In this document: one piece after another, positions 33,253 to 42,659 of the stretch | How the letters are laid out: the number at the start of each line of letters is the position of its first letter | How positions within the stretch are numbered: position 1 is the first letter of the stretch | From: CAXMQZ01 sp963707075 | Lineage (GTDB): Bacteria > Acidobacteriota > Thermoanaerobaculia > Multivoradales > JAHEKO01 | Length of the DNA stretch: 64,000 nucleotides | Assembly: GCA_963707075.1 (NCBI GenBank) | Contig: CAVPOX010000002.1 | Location: 1,674,001-1,738,000 of the forward strand | Direction: 5' to 3' | Program-made: the position numbers and the translations under genes | Notes under the pieces: generated by a model | Seen by the model: only the letters and a program-made list of their open reading frames with translations | Database searches by the model: none | Told to the model about the DNA's origin: nothing

Positions 33253-35877
33253 ATGCAAACCATCGAGTTCACGCTCAACGGCGAGGCGAAGTCGGTCGAA
33301 GTTCGGCCGGGTGAGAGCCTGCTGGAGACGCTCAGGACCCGGTGTGGGGTCTACTCGACCAAGGATGGTTGTCAGCCGCAGGGGCAATGCGGGTGCTGTC
33401 TGGCGCTGATCGACGGATTGCCCAAGGTCAGCTGTGTGGTGCCAACTGAAAAGGTCGCGGGCAAGACGGTTCTGACCTTGGAGGGCCTGGCCGAAGAAGA
33501 GCGGCAACTGATAGCTGACTGCTTCGTCGCCGCGGCGGGCCTCCAGTGCGGTTACTGCATTCCCGGATTTGCTCTCCAGGCCAAGCACCTGTTGGACAAG
33601 AACCCTTCACCGACCCGCCCCGAGATTGCCAAAGCGCTCACCGGTCACCTCTGTCGCTGTACGGGCTACATCAAGATCTTCGATGCGATCGAGTTGCTCG
33701 CGGCGGCCAGGCGAGGCGAGGCCATTCCCGAGTTGGTGACAGAAGGCGGGGTGGGTAGCTCGCTGGCGAAGATGGACGGTCAGCAGATGACCCTGGGCGA
33801 TCGTCCCTTCGTCGACGACCTGGAGTTGCCCGAAATGCTCCACGGCGCTGTTGTCCTGTCACCCCATGCCAGGGCCAAGGTGATCGAGATCGACACCTCG
33901 AAAGCCGAACAACTCCCCGGTGTCGTCTCCGTGGCAACCGCCAACGATGTGCCCGGAGATCGTTGGGTAGGACTCCTCTACAACGATTGGCCCGTCTTCG
34001 TCGCGGAGGGCGAGGAGGTTCGGTGCGTCGGCGACGTGCTGGCTGCGGTGGCTGCCGACGACGAGCACACCGCCCGAGAGGCCGCTGCCCTCGTGCGAAT
34101 CGAGTACGAGGTCCTCGAACCCGTGCTCGACCCCTTTGACGCGATGCAGCCCGATGCGCCTCAGGTCAATCCACGTCACGAGAACATCCTCTCGCATACC
34201 GTCGTCGACCGGGGACATGCCGAGGCGGCTCTGGCAGCCAGCGCTCACGTGGTCAGCGGTACCTGGCAGACCCAGCGCATCGAGCATCTCTATCTCGAGC
34301 CCGAAAGCGCGGTGGCTGAACCCCTCCCAGACGGACGGCTCAAGCTCTACACCCAGGGCCAGGGGATCTTCGACGACCGGCGGCAGGTAGCCAGTGTTCT
34401 CGGCGTCGATACCGATCAGATTCTCGCCGAGCTCGTCCCCAACGGTGGTGCTTTTGGCGGCAAGGAAGACATGTCGATCCAGGCGCAAACGGCACTGCTG
34501 GCGAGGCTGACGGGCCGAGCGGTCAAACTCACGCTCAACCGCGAGGAATCGATTCGCCTCCATCCCAAACGGCATCCCATCCAGATGCACTACACGGTCG
34601 GGTGCGACGACGAGGGGCGACTCACCGCCGTCATGGCCGACATGGTCGGCGACACCGGGGCCTATGCTTCAGTGGGTTCCAAGGTTCTCGAAAGGGCTGC
34701 GGGCCACTCCTGCGGACCCTACAAGGTGCCCAATGTGCACGTCGAAGCACGCGCCGTCCACACCAACAACCCTCCCTGTGGAGCGATGCGCGGATTCGGC
34801 GCCAACCAGGCCCATTTCGCCATCGACGGCGCACTCGATCTGCTGGCGGCCGAGGTGGGTATCGATGGCTGGGAGATTCGCTGGCGCAACGCCGTCGAGG
34901 TCGGGGACGCTGTGGGTGCCGGACAGATTCTCGAGAAGTCCGTGGGCTTCAAACAGACCCTGCTTGCCGTCAAAGACGTCTATTACGAGGAGTTAGAGGA
35001 GGGCCGCGCGGTCGGCATCGGCTGCGGAATGAAGAACAGCGGCATCGGCAACGGTGCCGCCGAGTGGGGCAAGGCCCGCCTCGTCGTGCAGGACGACGGC
35101 ATCATCGAGCTTTACAACGGCTACACCGAGATGGGGCAGGGCCTGCTGACGATTCTGGTGCAGTGTGCGGTCGAGGTGACGGGGTTGCCGGCGGAGATCT
35201 TTGTGCCCAAGGTCGATTCAACCTTCGAGCTCGACTGCGGGCAGACTACCGGATCGAGAGCGACGTTGTTCGGTGGCAGGGCCGTCCAGGCTGCGGCGGA
35301 GAAGCTCAGGGCGGACCTCGATCAAGGTCATCCACTGATCAAGCTGGCCGGCCGCATCTACGAAGGAGAGGTGCTGATCGACGACACCACCGCCCCGGGC
35401 CAGGAGACCGACAAGATCAAGACCCACACCTCCTATGGCTTTGCCACCCAGCTTTGCATCCTCGATGCGGAGGGTCGGGTCGAGCGATTCGTGGCCGCCC
35501 ACGATGTGGGTCGGGCGATCAACCCCGCGTTCTGCGAGGGACAGATCGAAGGTTCGGTCCACATGGGCCTGGGCTACGCGTTGACCGAAGAGCTCCCCTG
35601 TCCAGACGGGATGCCCGCGACGTTCAAACTGCGCGACCTCGGTGTGCTTCGCGCCAAGGACATGCCGTCGGTCGAGATCATTCTGGTCGAGGACCCCGAG
35701 CCCGAGGGTCCCTTCGGCGCCAAGGGCGTCGGGGAGATCGGCTTGGTTCCGACAGCCTCGGCAGTGGCCGGCGCCCTCGCCGCCTTCGACGGAGAGCAAC
35801 GCTATCGCCTGCCCATGAAGGATTCGCCAGCTTCCCGGGCCATGTCGGTCGGCAAGATTCCGGAGAGGAAGCGATGA
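33253..35877 (+). CDS. XdhD-like fused [2Fe-2S]/molybdopterin hydroxylase
   Basis: An 874-residue enzyme that combines the iron-sulfur and Mo subunits in one chain. Residues 1-155 hold two [2Fe-2S] sites ('TKDGCQPQGQCGCCLALIDG', 'LQCGYCIPGF', 'GHLCRCTGY'); the Mo-pterin domains follow from about residue 175 with 'GGAFGGKEDMS', 'GAMRGFGANQAHFAIDGALD', 'EMGQGLLTIL' and the catalytic Glu in 'GAKGVGEIG' (about 828). No FAD domain is present, as in E. coli XdhD, so electrons go to a partner, perhaps YgfK (inference). ATG 33253 is used; GTG 33247 is in frame. It heads the plus-strand unit with ATGA overlap to the next gene. Confidence 0.93.
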   Translation: MQTIEFTLNGEAKSVEVRPGESLLETLRTRCGVYSTKDGCQPQGQCGCCLALIDGLPKVSCVVPTEKVAGKTVLTLEGLAEEERQLIADCFVAAAGLQCGYCIPGFALQAKHLLDKNPSPTRPEIAKALTGHLCRCTGYIKIFDAIELLAAARRGEAIPELVTEGGVGSSLAKMDGQQMTLGDRPFVDDLELPEMLHGAVVLSPHARAKVIEIDTSKAEQLPGVVSVATANDVPGDRWVGLLYNDWPVFVAEGEEVRCVGDVLAAVAADDEHTAREAAALVRIEYEVLEPVLDPFDAMQPDAPQVNPRHENILSHTVVDRGHAEAALAASAHVVSGTWQTQRIEHLYLEPESAVAEPLPDGRLKLYTQGQGIFDDRRQVASVLGVDTDQILAELVPNGGAFGGKEDMSIQAQTALLARLTGRAVKLTLNREESIRLHPKRHPIQMHYTVGCDDEGRLTAVMADMVGDTGAYASVGSKVLERAAGHSCGPYKVPNVHVEARAVHTNNPPCGAMRGFGANQAHFAIDGALDLLAAEVGIDGWEIRWRNAVEVGDAVGAGQILEKSVGFKQTLLAVKDVYYEELEEGRAVGIGCGMKNSGIGNGAAEWGKARLVVQDDGIIELYNGYTEMGQGLLTILVQCAVEVTGLPAEIFVPKVDSTFELDCGQTTGSRATLFGGRAVQAAAEKLRADLDQGHPLIKLAGRIYEGEVLIDDTTAPGQETDKIKTHTSYGFATQLCILDAEGRVERFVAAHDVGRAINPAFCEGQIEGSVHMGLGYALTEELPCPDGMPATFKLRDLGVLRAKDMPSVEIILVEDPEPEGPFGAKGVGEIGLVPTASAVAGALAAFDGEQRYRLPMKDSPASRAMSVGKIPERKR

Positions 35878-37091
35878 GCGGCTCGCTGCTTCTCGGACCC
35901 GACCAAGACGGTCGAGTACTGACCACTCGAGCTCGACGTGTCCACTCTCTGGGAACCGAAGCCCCGGCCGACGGCACGGCCGAGATCGAGCTCGATTGCG
36001 GTAACTGTCACCTCGAACCCGGTCGGGTCAACGCCCACACCCACATCTACAGTGGTCTCGCACCCTTCGGAATGCCCGAGCCGAAGGTGCCCCCCGAGAA
36101 CTTCGTTGAAATCCTGGAGCGGGTCTGGTGGCGACTGGACAGGGCGCTGGATGAAGAGTCTCTGCGGGCGTCGGCCCGCTACTACGCTGCGGAGGCGTTG
36201 ATCGCCGGCACCACGACGCTCATCGACCATCACGAATCCCCCAACCTCATCGATGGCTCACTGGACATCCTGGCCGATGCCTGCCAGGAGATCGGCATTC
36301 GTGCGCTGCTTTGTTACGGTGCGACAGAGCGAAATGGGGGACGCGGAGAAGCGCAACAAGGTCTGGCCGAGTGTCGACGGTTCATCGAGGACAACCGGCG
36401 CCCGCTCGTCAAGGGGGTCGTCGCCTTGCACGCTTCCTTCACCGTATCGGACGAGACCCTCGCCGAGGCAGCCGAGCTCTGCCGCAAACTGGACACCGTG
36501 ATGCACGTCCATGTGGCCGAGGATGTCGCCGACGTCACCGACGCCAAGGAGCGCGGCTTCGCCGGGCCACTGGAAAGGCTTCTGGCGTTCGATGCCTTGC
36601 CAGCGGGTTCCATCCTCGCTCACTGCGTCCATTGCGGCACCTCCCAGGTCCGCAGCGCCGATGTGCACGGTCTGTGGATCGTGCAAAATCCGCGCTCGAA
36701 TCGAGGCAACAGAGTCGGCTACCCTGAGGCCCTGGGATCGAGTCGGCGGGTCGCGATCGGAACCGATGGCTACCCCGCCCAGATGCAAGAAGAGGCCAAA
36801 GCTCTGCAAGAAGAGGCCGAGCTACACGGCGATAATCTCCAGGCCACACGAAGCCGGCTCGCCGCCGGGTATCAACTCGCGGCAGAGCGTCTCGGGGTGG
36901 CTCTGGCGCCCCTGGCCGCAGGCGGTACCGCCGATGTGGTCGCACGGGACAACGAACGGGTGCGTCATGTCGTGGTCAACGGCGAGCTGGTCGTGCGGAA
37001 CGGCGAGCTCCTGACCGCCGATATCGAGGAGATCCACGCTCATGCCGAAGAGCAGGCACCCAAACTCTGGGAGCGCATGGAGAGATTCTGA
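35874..37091 (+). CDS. SsnA-like amidohydrolase
   Basis: A 405-residue amidohydrolase-superfamily member. Metal ligands are visible in 'GRVNAHTHIYSGLAPFGMP' (HxH), 'VMHVHVAED', 'SILAHCVHC' and 'VAIGTDGYPA' (Asp). It resembles E. coli SsnA, which sits beside ygfK and xdhD and belongs to the purine-degradation region. It probably deaminates or opens a purine-derived ring. It overlaps the XdhD-like gene (ATGA) and the next gene (TGATG), which indicates tight coupling. A much longer frame from 34602 is a shadow of the upstream gene. Confidence 0.9.
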   Translation: MSGSLLLGPDQDGRVLTTRARRVHSLGTEAPADGTAEIELDCGNCHLEPGRVNAHTHIYSGLAPFGMPEPKVPPENFVEILERVWWRLDRALDEESLRASARYYAAEALIAGTTTLIDHHESPNLIDGSLDILADACQEIGIRALLCYGATERNGGRGEAQQGLAECRRFIEDNRRPLVKGVVALHASFTVSDETLAEAAELCRKLDTVMHVHVAEDVADVTDAKERGFAGPLERLLAFDALPAGSILAHCVHCGTSQVRSADVHGLWIVQNPRSNRGNRVGYPEALGSSRRVAIGTDGYPAQMQEEAKALQEEAELHGDNLQATRSRLAAGYQLAAERLGVALAPLAAGGTADVVARDNERVRHVVVNGELVVRNGELLTADIEEIHAHAEEQAPKLWERMERF

Positions 37092-38590
37092 TGCCCACAC
37101 TCGGACTCGAACGCAACATCGTCGACCCGCAGGTGCACTCGAACAGCGTCCGCCGCTTTCGGGATGACGGCATTCTGCTGCCCCGTTTTTCGCAACTGGC
37201 CAACCCACAAACCATTCCGGAGGCCATCCGCGCCCGCCTCGGCGAGATCGATCCCGACGAGGCCCATCCCCTCAACCTGTTCCGCGTTAATTGGTACAAC
37301 CCGATCGAGCGGGGGACGTTCCGCAGCACACCCGAATTCATCGAGTTGCCACCGACCTTGACCGGTGTGGACGCCCGTATCGTCGTTCTGCCCGCAGACC
37401 GGTTTCCGATGATCCACGCACACAAGGTGCTCGCCTCCTACGGCTGCCTGGTGCCACGAGTCCTAACCGGGCAGTTCGATCCGCAGAGCCACCGCGCCAT
37501 CTGGCCTTCGACGGGGAACTACTGCCGGGGCGGAGTCGCCGTGTCCCGCATCATGGACTGCCGCGGCGTCGCCGTCCTGCCAGAAGGCATGAGCCGCGAA
37601 CGCTTCGAGTGGCTGGAGGCCTGGGTTGGGGATCCGCAGGACATCATCCGGACCCCCGGCACCGAGAGTAATGTCAAAGAGATCTACGACAAGTGCGCCG
37701 AGCTCGATCAGGATCCTCAGAACATCATCTTCAATCAGTTCAGCGAATTCGGAAACTACCTGATCCACTATCTGTGTACCGGCAAGGCCGTCGAGGATGT
37801 CTTCGATCACTACCTGGCGGAGCATGACGAAATCCGCTTGCGGGCTTTTGTTTCGGCAACCGGTTCGGGCGGCACCCTGGCGGCTGGTGACTTTCTCAAG
37901 CCCCGGCACGGCTCCTGGAACGTCGCGGTCGAAGCACTCGAGTGCCCTACGCTGCTCTACAACGGTTTCGGCGAACACAACATCCAGGGCATCGGCGACA
38001 AACACGTGCCACTGATTCACAACGTCATGGGCACCGATGCCGTCGTGGCCATCTCTGACAAGGCCACCGACGAGCTCTTCGTCCTGTTCAACTCCGACGC
38101 GGGCCGCGAGTACCTGACCTCGCGCCGTGGCGTCCCGGCGGAGATCGTTTCGAGCTTGCACCGCTTCGGGTTCTCCTCGATCTGCAACGTTCTCGCCGCC
38201 ATCAAGATCGCCAAATACAGGAGACTCGGCAAGGACGACCTGATTGTCACGGTCGCCACCGATGGGGCCGACCTCTACACCAGTGAGTCCCAGAAGATTC
38301 TCGAGAACCGCTTCTGTGGGCGCTTCGACACGGTCTCTGCAGCCGAGGCCTTTGGTGAACATCTGCTGGGGTGCAAAACCGATCATCTTCTCGAGTTGAC
38401 CCGAATCGATCGCGAGCGCATGTTCAACCTGGGCTACTTCACCTGGGTCGAGCAACAGGGCATCTCGTTCGACGACTTCATCGCGCGACGTGACGAGAGC
38501 TTCTGGCTGCGCTTGCGCGAGTTGATTCCGGTGTGGGACGTGATGATCGAGGAGTTCAACAGTCAAACGGGGGTGGCTGATCGACTGTGA
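37091..38590 (+). CDS. Fold-type-II PLP enzyme 1 (cysteine-synthase-like beta family)
   Basis: A 499-residue PLP enzyme. The likely PLP lysine is Lys112 in 'MIHAHKVLASYGCLVPR'; other family features are 'WPSTGNYCRGGVAVSRIMDCRGVAVLPEGMS', 'SATGSGGTLAAGDFLKPR' and 'LIVTVATDGADLY'. It resembles PLP-dependent beta-subunit proteins of the tryptophan-synthase superfamily that catalyse eliminations or replacements on amino acids. Within this operon it may process a diaminopropionate-like product in place of YgeX (inference). It overlaps the SsnA-like gene by one base and the next PLP gene by four. Confidence 0.85.
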   Translation: MPTLGLERNIVDPQVHSNSVRRFRDDGILLPRFSQLANPQTIPEAIRARLGEIDPDEAHPLNLFRVNWYNPIERGTFRSTPEFIELPPTLTGVDARIVVLPADRFPMIHAHKVLASYGCLVPRVLTGQFDPQSHRAIWPSTGNYCRGGVAVSRIMDCRGVAVLPEGMSRERFEWLEAWVGDPQDIIRTPGTESNVKEIYDKCAELDQDPQNIIFNQFSEFGNYLIHYLCTGKAVEDVFDHYLAEHDEIRLRAFVSATGSGGTLAAGDFLKPRHGSWNVAVEALECPTLLYNGFGEHNIQGIGDKHVPLIHNVMGTDAVVAISDKATDELFVLFNSDAGREYLTSRRGVPAEIVSSLHRFGFSSICNVLAAIKIAKYRRLGKDDLIVTVATDGADLYTSESQKILENRFCGRFDTVSAAEAFGEHLLGCKTDHLLELTRIDRERMFNLGYFTWVEQQGISFDDFIARRDESFWLRLRELIPVWDVMIEEFNSQTGVADRL

Positions 38591-40026
38591 GTAATCCCTC
38601 CCGGCTCGTTTGCAGCGGCTGCGGATACGAGGTGCCTCCGACCGAACCGGCCCCCTATCGTTGCCCGGGCATACGCGCTCACGACGACGTCGACCATCTC
38701 CTGCGCCGTCTACTGGACCCCGGAGCGCTGAAAATCGATCGGGACCTCCAGGACGTCTTCCTCGATTCAGAAGACAACCCCTTCCTCAAGTATCGCGAGC
38801 TGCTCCACAGCCATGCGGTCGGCGTCGCCAGTGGCCTGGATGACCTCGGGTTTGCGGTCCTCGTCGAGGAGTTGGACGCCGCTGTCGCCAGGATCGACGG
38901 CACCGGCTTCAGGCGAACTCCCTTTCTACATGCAGACGAGCTCGCGGGGGCTGTCGGCCTGGAGCCTGGCCATCTATGGATCAAGGACGAGACGGGCAAC
39001 GTGTCGGGCTCCCACAAGGGACGCCACCTGATGGGCTTGATGCTGTGGATGGAGATGGCACGGCGTGTCTTTCCGACCGCGCCGGACCCAGCCCGCCAAC
39101 TCGCGATTGCCAGCTGTGGCAACGCCGCCCTGGCAGCCGCCATCATCGCGCGTGCCGCCAATCGCGCGCTCGATGTCTTTGTTCCAACCTCGGCCGACCC
39201 TTCGATTATCCACAGGTTGAACCTCCTGCGTGCACGCATCGTGACCTGCCCTCGAGACGAGTCACTGGCGGGAGATCCCTGCTTCCATCACTTCCGGGAA
39301 GCTGTCGACGAAGGGGCCTTGCCCTTCACCTGCCAGGGAAGCGAGAACGGCCTGGTGATCGACGGGGGCAAGACTCTGGCCTGGGAGATGGTGTCCATTC
39401 TCCTCGGAATGGGCCAACATCTCGACCATCTCTTCATCCAGGTCGGTGGCGGTGCCCTGGGAAGCGCTTGCATCCAGGGACTCAAGGAAGCTCGCGACCT
39501 GGGGGTGCTCAATCGGCTTCCTGCGATCCACACCGTGCAGACAGCCAGCGTCAGCCCCCTGCACCGAGCCTGGGACACGCTCATGGACAAGCTCCTACTT
39601 CGGCATCAGAGTGAGACCGGTCAGGCGTCACCCCTCCTCTCCGGCGATCTCGAACGGGCGATCTTTGTCCGCGACCAGGTCTCTCCGCTACTGGTGCGTG
39701 AGGAGCTTCGCGCGGCCGCCACGCATCGCTCCGAGTACATGTGGCCCTGGGACGAGGAACCGCGCAGTATCGCTACCGGTATTCTGGATGATGAGACCTA
39801 CGATTGGTTCTCGCTCGTCGAAGGCATGCTGACGACCGGAGGGGTCCCGCTCGTTGTTTCGGAAGCGACCCTCGCCGAGGCTCATCATCTCGCCCGCGAA
39901 CACACGACGATCTCCGCTGAGCCAACCGGTACCGCGGGACTGGCGGGTCTTCTCGAGCTCCAACGGCAGGAGATGTTCCCTGCCGCCGAGGTCGCAGCCG
40001 TTCTCTTCACCGGCGCCGAACGCTGA
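38587..40026 (+). CDS. Fold-type-II PLP enzyme 2 (threonine-synthase-like)
   Basis: A 479-residue PLP enzyme starting at GTG 38587. A threonine-synthase-like Cys cluster opens it (LVCSGCGYEV...YRCPG; Cys9, Cys12, Cys26). The PLP lysine is Lys144 in 'ETGNVSGSHKGRHLMGLML', with 'ASCGNAALAAAIIARAAN' and the phosphate-binding glycine loop 'QVGGGALGSACIQG'. It is not a normal threonine synthase in context: no hom or thrB genes are nearby and it is cotranscribed with purine-degradation genes. It pairs with PLP enzyme 1, probably on one branch of the pathway. The substrate is unknown. Confidence 0.85.
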   Translation: MSNPSRLVCSGCGYEVPPTEPAPYRCPGIRAHDDVDHLLRRLLDPGALKIDRDLQDVFLDSEDNPFLKYRELLHSHAVGVASGLDDLGFAVLVEELDAAVARIDGTGFRRTPFLHADELAGAVGLEPGHLWIKDETGNVSGSHKGRHLMGLMLWMEMARRVFPTAPDPARQLAIASCGNAALAAAIIARAANRALDVFVPTSADPSIIHRLNLLRARIVTCPRDESLAGDPCFHHFREAVDEGALPFTCQGSENGLVIDGGKTLAWEMVSILLGMGQHLDHLFIQVGGGALGSACIQGLKEARDLGVLNRLPAIHTVQTASVSPLHRAWDTLMDKLLLRHQSETGQASPLLSGDLERAIFVRDQVSPLLVREELRAAATHRSEYMWPWDEEPRSIATGILDDETYDWFSLVEGMLTTGGVPLVVSEATLAEAHHLAREHTTISAEPTGTAGLAGLLELQRQEMFPAAEVAAVLFTGAER

Positions 40027-40040
40027 AGGGCTGTCGCCGG

Positions 40041-41519
40041 TCAGGAATCTTCGTTGCGGATCCGTTCGACCAGGTTGCTGGTGGAACGATCGGGAACCAG
40101 GGGAATGAGCACGACTTCGCCTCCCGATTCTTCGATCTTGTTTCTTCCCACCACCTCGCTCTTCGAATAGTCGGCGCCCTTCGCGAGCACATCGGGCTGC
40201 ACCTCGTCGAGGAGCTCCCGCGGCGTGTCCTCGTCGAAGACCACCACCGCATCGACACAATCGAGCGCCGCCAGCAGTGCCGTGCGCTCGTTGCTGGAGA
40301 TGAGAGGCCGGCTCTTGCCCTTGAGGCGCCGGACCGACTCATCGCTGTTGACTGCCACGAGAAGAACGTCTCCCAGCCGTGCCGCTTCACGCAAAAGATG
40401 CAGGTGGCCGACGTGGAGCAGATCGAAACAGCCGTTGGTAAAGACGATGCGCTGTCCCTGCACACGCCACCAGGCGACCCTGCTGGCCAGCTCATGGCGT
40501 GAGACGACCTTGTCGCTGGCCCCGTGGACGAATCGGGCCGCAAGCTCACCCGGCAAGACGACGGCAACACCGCTCTTGCCCACCGCCACGCCCGCGGCTT
40601 CGTTGGCCAGGCGAGCGGCCTCCTCGATGCCGAGATCCAGCGCCATGCCCAGCGCCAAAACCGTGATCACCGCATCGCCCGCACCGCTCACGTCATAGAC
40701 GTCGCGCGCGGCCGTGGGCACGAAGAGAGGCTTCTCACCACGGGAGAAAACGGCGAGTCCCTTCTCGCCCAAGGTCACGATCAAAACCCTTGAATCCGTT
40801 GCCTCCAACACGGAAGCGCTGGCTTTGGTCAACTCCTCCTCGAGATTCTCGCGCAGCGGATAGCCGATCGTGGTTTCGAACTCCTTCTGATTGGCCTTGA
40901 TGACCGTGGCCCCGCGGTAGCGCGACAAATCGGCGTACTTCGGATCGACCAACACCGGAATATCCCATTCCCTGGCGGCAGCGATGGCGCCCTGCAACAC
41001 GGCGGGAGAGAGAAAGCCCTTCGCGTAGTCACTGATCACCAGAGCATCGGGACGCTCCACGGCGCGGAGTCGCTCGACCACCTCGGTCGCGACTTCATCC
41101 GGAATGGTCCGGTGATCTTCCCAATCGACACGCAGAACATGCTGGTGCTGGGCCAGGACACGCACCTTGCGCGTCGTCGGCCGCCCCTCGATCGCCAGGA
41201 TGTTGCTCGCGGCGATTCCCGCTTGTTCGCATTGAGCCTTGAATCGCTCACCAGCAGCATCCCTGCCGACGACTCCGAAGAGCTCCACCCTGGCTCCCAG
41301 GACCGCGGCCAGATGGGCGACGTTCGCCGCGCCACCCAGGCTGCTGGTCTCCCCCTCGGCCTTCACCACCGGTACCGGGGCCTCCGGTGAAGTGCGCTCG
41401 ACGTGGCCCATCAGGTACTCGTCCAGCATTACATCTCCCAGGACCAGCAAGCGCAGGCCCGCCATGCGCTCGAGGATCTGTGCCACGCCACCGTGGGAGA
41501 GCGTCTCGATCTGGGTCAA
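40041..41519 (-). CDS. hldE: Bifunctional heptose-7-phosphate kinase/heptose-1-phosphate adenylyltransferase
   Basis: A 492-residue two-domain enzyme of ADP-heptose synthesis for the LPS core. The N-terminal ribokinase-type domain has 'VLGDVMLDEYLMGHVERTSPEAPVPVV', 'SSLGGAANVAHLAAVLGA' and the anion hole 'DVSGAGDAV'. The C-terminal nucleotidyltransferase domain has 'VFTNGCFDLLHVGHLHLL' with the HxGH motif. The start is inferred as TTG 41519, overlapping the gmhA stop (TTGA); an ATG for MAGLRLLVLGD lies further in. It is the last gene of the hldD-gmhB-gmhA-hldE unit. Confidence 0.95.
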   Translation of the reverse strand: MTQIETLSHGGVAQILERMAGLRLLVLGDVMLDEYLMGHVERTSPEAPVPVVKAEGETSSLGGAANVAHLAAVLGARVELFGVVGRDAAGERFKAQCEQAGIAASNILAIEGRPTTRKVRVLAQHQHVLRVDWEDHRTIPDEVATEVVERLRAVERPDALVISDYAKGFLSPAVLQGAIAAAREWDIPVLVDPKYADLSRYRGATVIKANQKEFETTIGYPLRENLEEELTKASASVLEATDSRVLIVTLGEKGLAVFSRGEKPLFVPTAARDVYDVSGAGDAVITVLALGMALDLGIEEAARLANEAAGVAVGKSGVAVVLPGELAARFVHGASDKVVSRHELASRVAWWRVQGQRIVFTNGCFDLLHVGHLHLLREAARLGDVLLVAVNSDESVRRLKGKSRPLISSNERTALLAALDCVDAVVVFDEDTPRELLDEVQPDVLAKGADYSKSEVVGRNKIEESGGEVVLIPLVPDRSTSNLVERIRNEDS

Positions 41520-42100
41520 GAGGCCTCCTCCGTTCCTGCTTCGGTAAACAGGCGCCTTTCCAGCCACCACGCCAGGGCATGCAGACAGATCTCGTGCATC
41601 TCCTGAATCCGCGCGACCGTCTTCGCCGGGATGGCAATCAGCGCATCGCAGTGCTCAGCCAGCATCCCACCGCCTTCTCCGGTCAACCCCACCACCTTGC
41701 AGCCCAGCTCTCGTGCCACCTGGGCTGCCTTGACGACATTGGGGGAGTTGCCGCTGGTACTGATGGCGATCGCCAGGTCTCCCGCCTTGCCGAGTCCTTC
41801 CACCTGGCGACTGAATTCCTGGTCGAAACCGTAGTCGTTGGCCACCGCCGTCAGGGTCGATGTGTTGACCGTCAGGGCCAGCGCCGGCAAGGCGTGGCGA
41901 TTCATCTCGAAGCGTCCTACCAGCTCGGCCGCGAAGTGCTGCGCATCGGCTGCACTGCCCCCGTTGCCGAAGATCAGGATCTTGCCTCCCGACCGTAAAG
42001 ACTGCTCCGCCAGCCGGGCTGTCGCTTCGAGCGCCGGCATCTGCGACGACACCGTCGACTCGAAGACCCGCTCATGTTCTTCAAAGACTTCGCGAAACAC
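41516..42100 (-). CDS. gmhA: Sedoheptulose-7-phosphate isomerase
   Basis: A 194-residue SIS-domain enzyme that makes D-glycero-D-manno-heptose 7-phosphate, the first step to ADP-heptose. Motifs include 'ILIFGNGGSAADAQHFAAELVGRFE', 'AISTSGNSPNVVKAAQVA' and the C-terminal 'IQEMHEICLHALAWWLE' with metal-ligand His residues. It lies 10 bp after gmhB and overlaps hldE. ATG 42100. Confidence 0.95.
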   Translation of the reverse strand: MFREVFEEHERVFESTVSSQMPALEATARLAEQSLRSGGKILIFGNGGSAADAQHFAAELVGRFEMNRHALPALALTVNTSTLTAVANDYGFDQEFSRQVEGLGKAGDLAIAISTSGNSPNVVKAAQVARELGCKVVGLTGEGGGMLAEHCDALIAIPAKTVARIQEMHEICLHALAWWLERRLFTEAGTEEAS

Positions 42101-42110
42101 CGATTGCTCC

Positions 42111-42659
42111 CTATTCGCTACCCAGAATGGCCTTGCAGGCCGCCAGAAGATTGTCGAAGACTAGCGTATCGGAATCGACCGCGTCCCCGTGCCACATGCC
42201 TTTGCCGGTACGAACCAATGCTACCTTCACCCCCGCAGCCCGCCCAGCTTCGAGGTCACGCAGATCATCGCCGATCAGCAGTGACCGAGCCGGCGCGACG
42301 CCACTTTGCTCAATCGCCGCCTCTACCAGCCCTGGTCGTGGCTTTCGGCAGTCGCAGCCTGCATCCGGTGCGTGTGGACAGACAAAGATCCCAACCAGCT
42401 CGACACCTGTCGCTGCCAGCAGCGCGCTCAGCCACTGGTGGACTTCACTCACTGCCTGATCGCTGACCATGCCGCGGCCGATTCCCGATTGATTGCTGAC
42501 GATCGAGATCTTCGTCCCGGTGATGGCGAGCTGGCCGAGGGCCTCGAGAGATCCCTCTTCCCATTCCCATTGATCGATGCTCGACAACCAGCCGCTCTGC
42601 AGCTCCCGATTGAGCACACCGTCCCGGTCGAGGATCACATGTTCAACCGTTGGTCTCAC
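42111..42659 (-). CDS. gmhB: D-glycero-beta-D-manno-heptose-1,7-bisphosphate 7-phosphatase
   Basis: A 182-residue HAD-family phosphatase: 'VILDRDGVLNREL' (nucleophile Asp and general acid), 'SIVSNQSGIGRG', the zinc site 'VCPHAPDAGCDCRKPRPG' and 'SLLIGDDLRDLEAGRAAGVK'. It removes the 7-phosphate between the two HldE steps. Flanked by hldD (ATGA overlap) and gmhA, so the assignment over HisB-type phosphatases is secure. Confidence 0.94.
   Translation of the reverse strand: MRPTVEHVILDRDGVLNRELQSGWLSSIDQWEWEEGSLEALGQLAITGTKISIVSNQSGIGRGMVSDQAVSEVHQWLSALLAATGVELVGIFVCPHAPDAGCDCRKPRPGLVEAAIEQSGVAPARSLLIGDDLRDLEAGRAAGVKVALVRTGKGMWHGDAVDSDTLVFDNLLAACKAILGSE

Noticed and set aside
34602..35873. 829-residue frame in front of the SsnA-like gene
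   Set aside because: The first 424 codons overlap the XdhD-like gene in another frame and are Arg/Gly-rich shadow sequence; the real start is ATG 35874.
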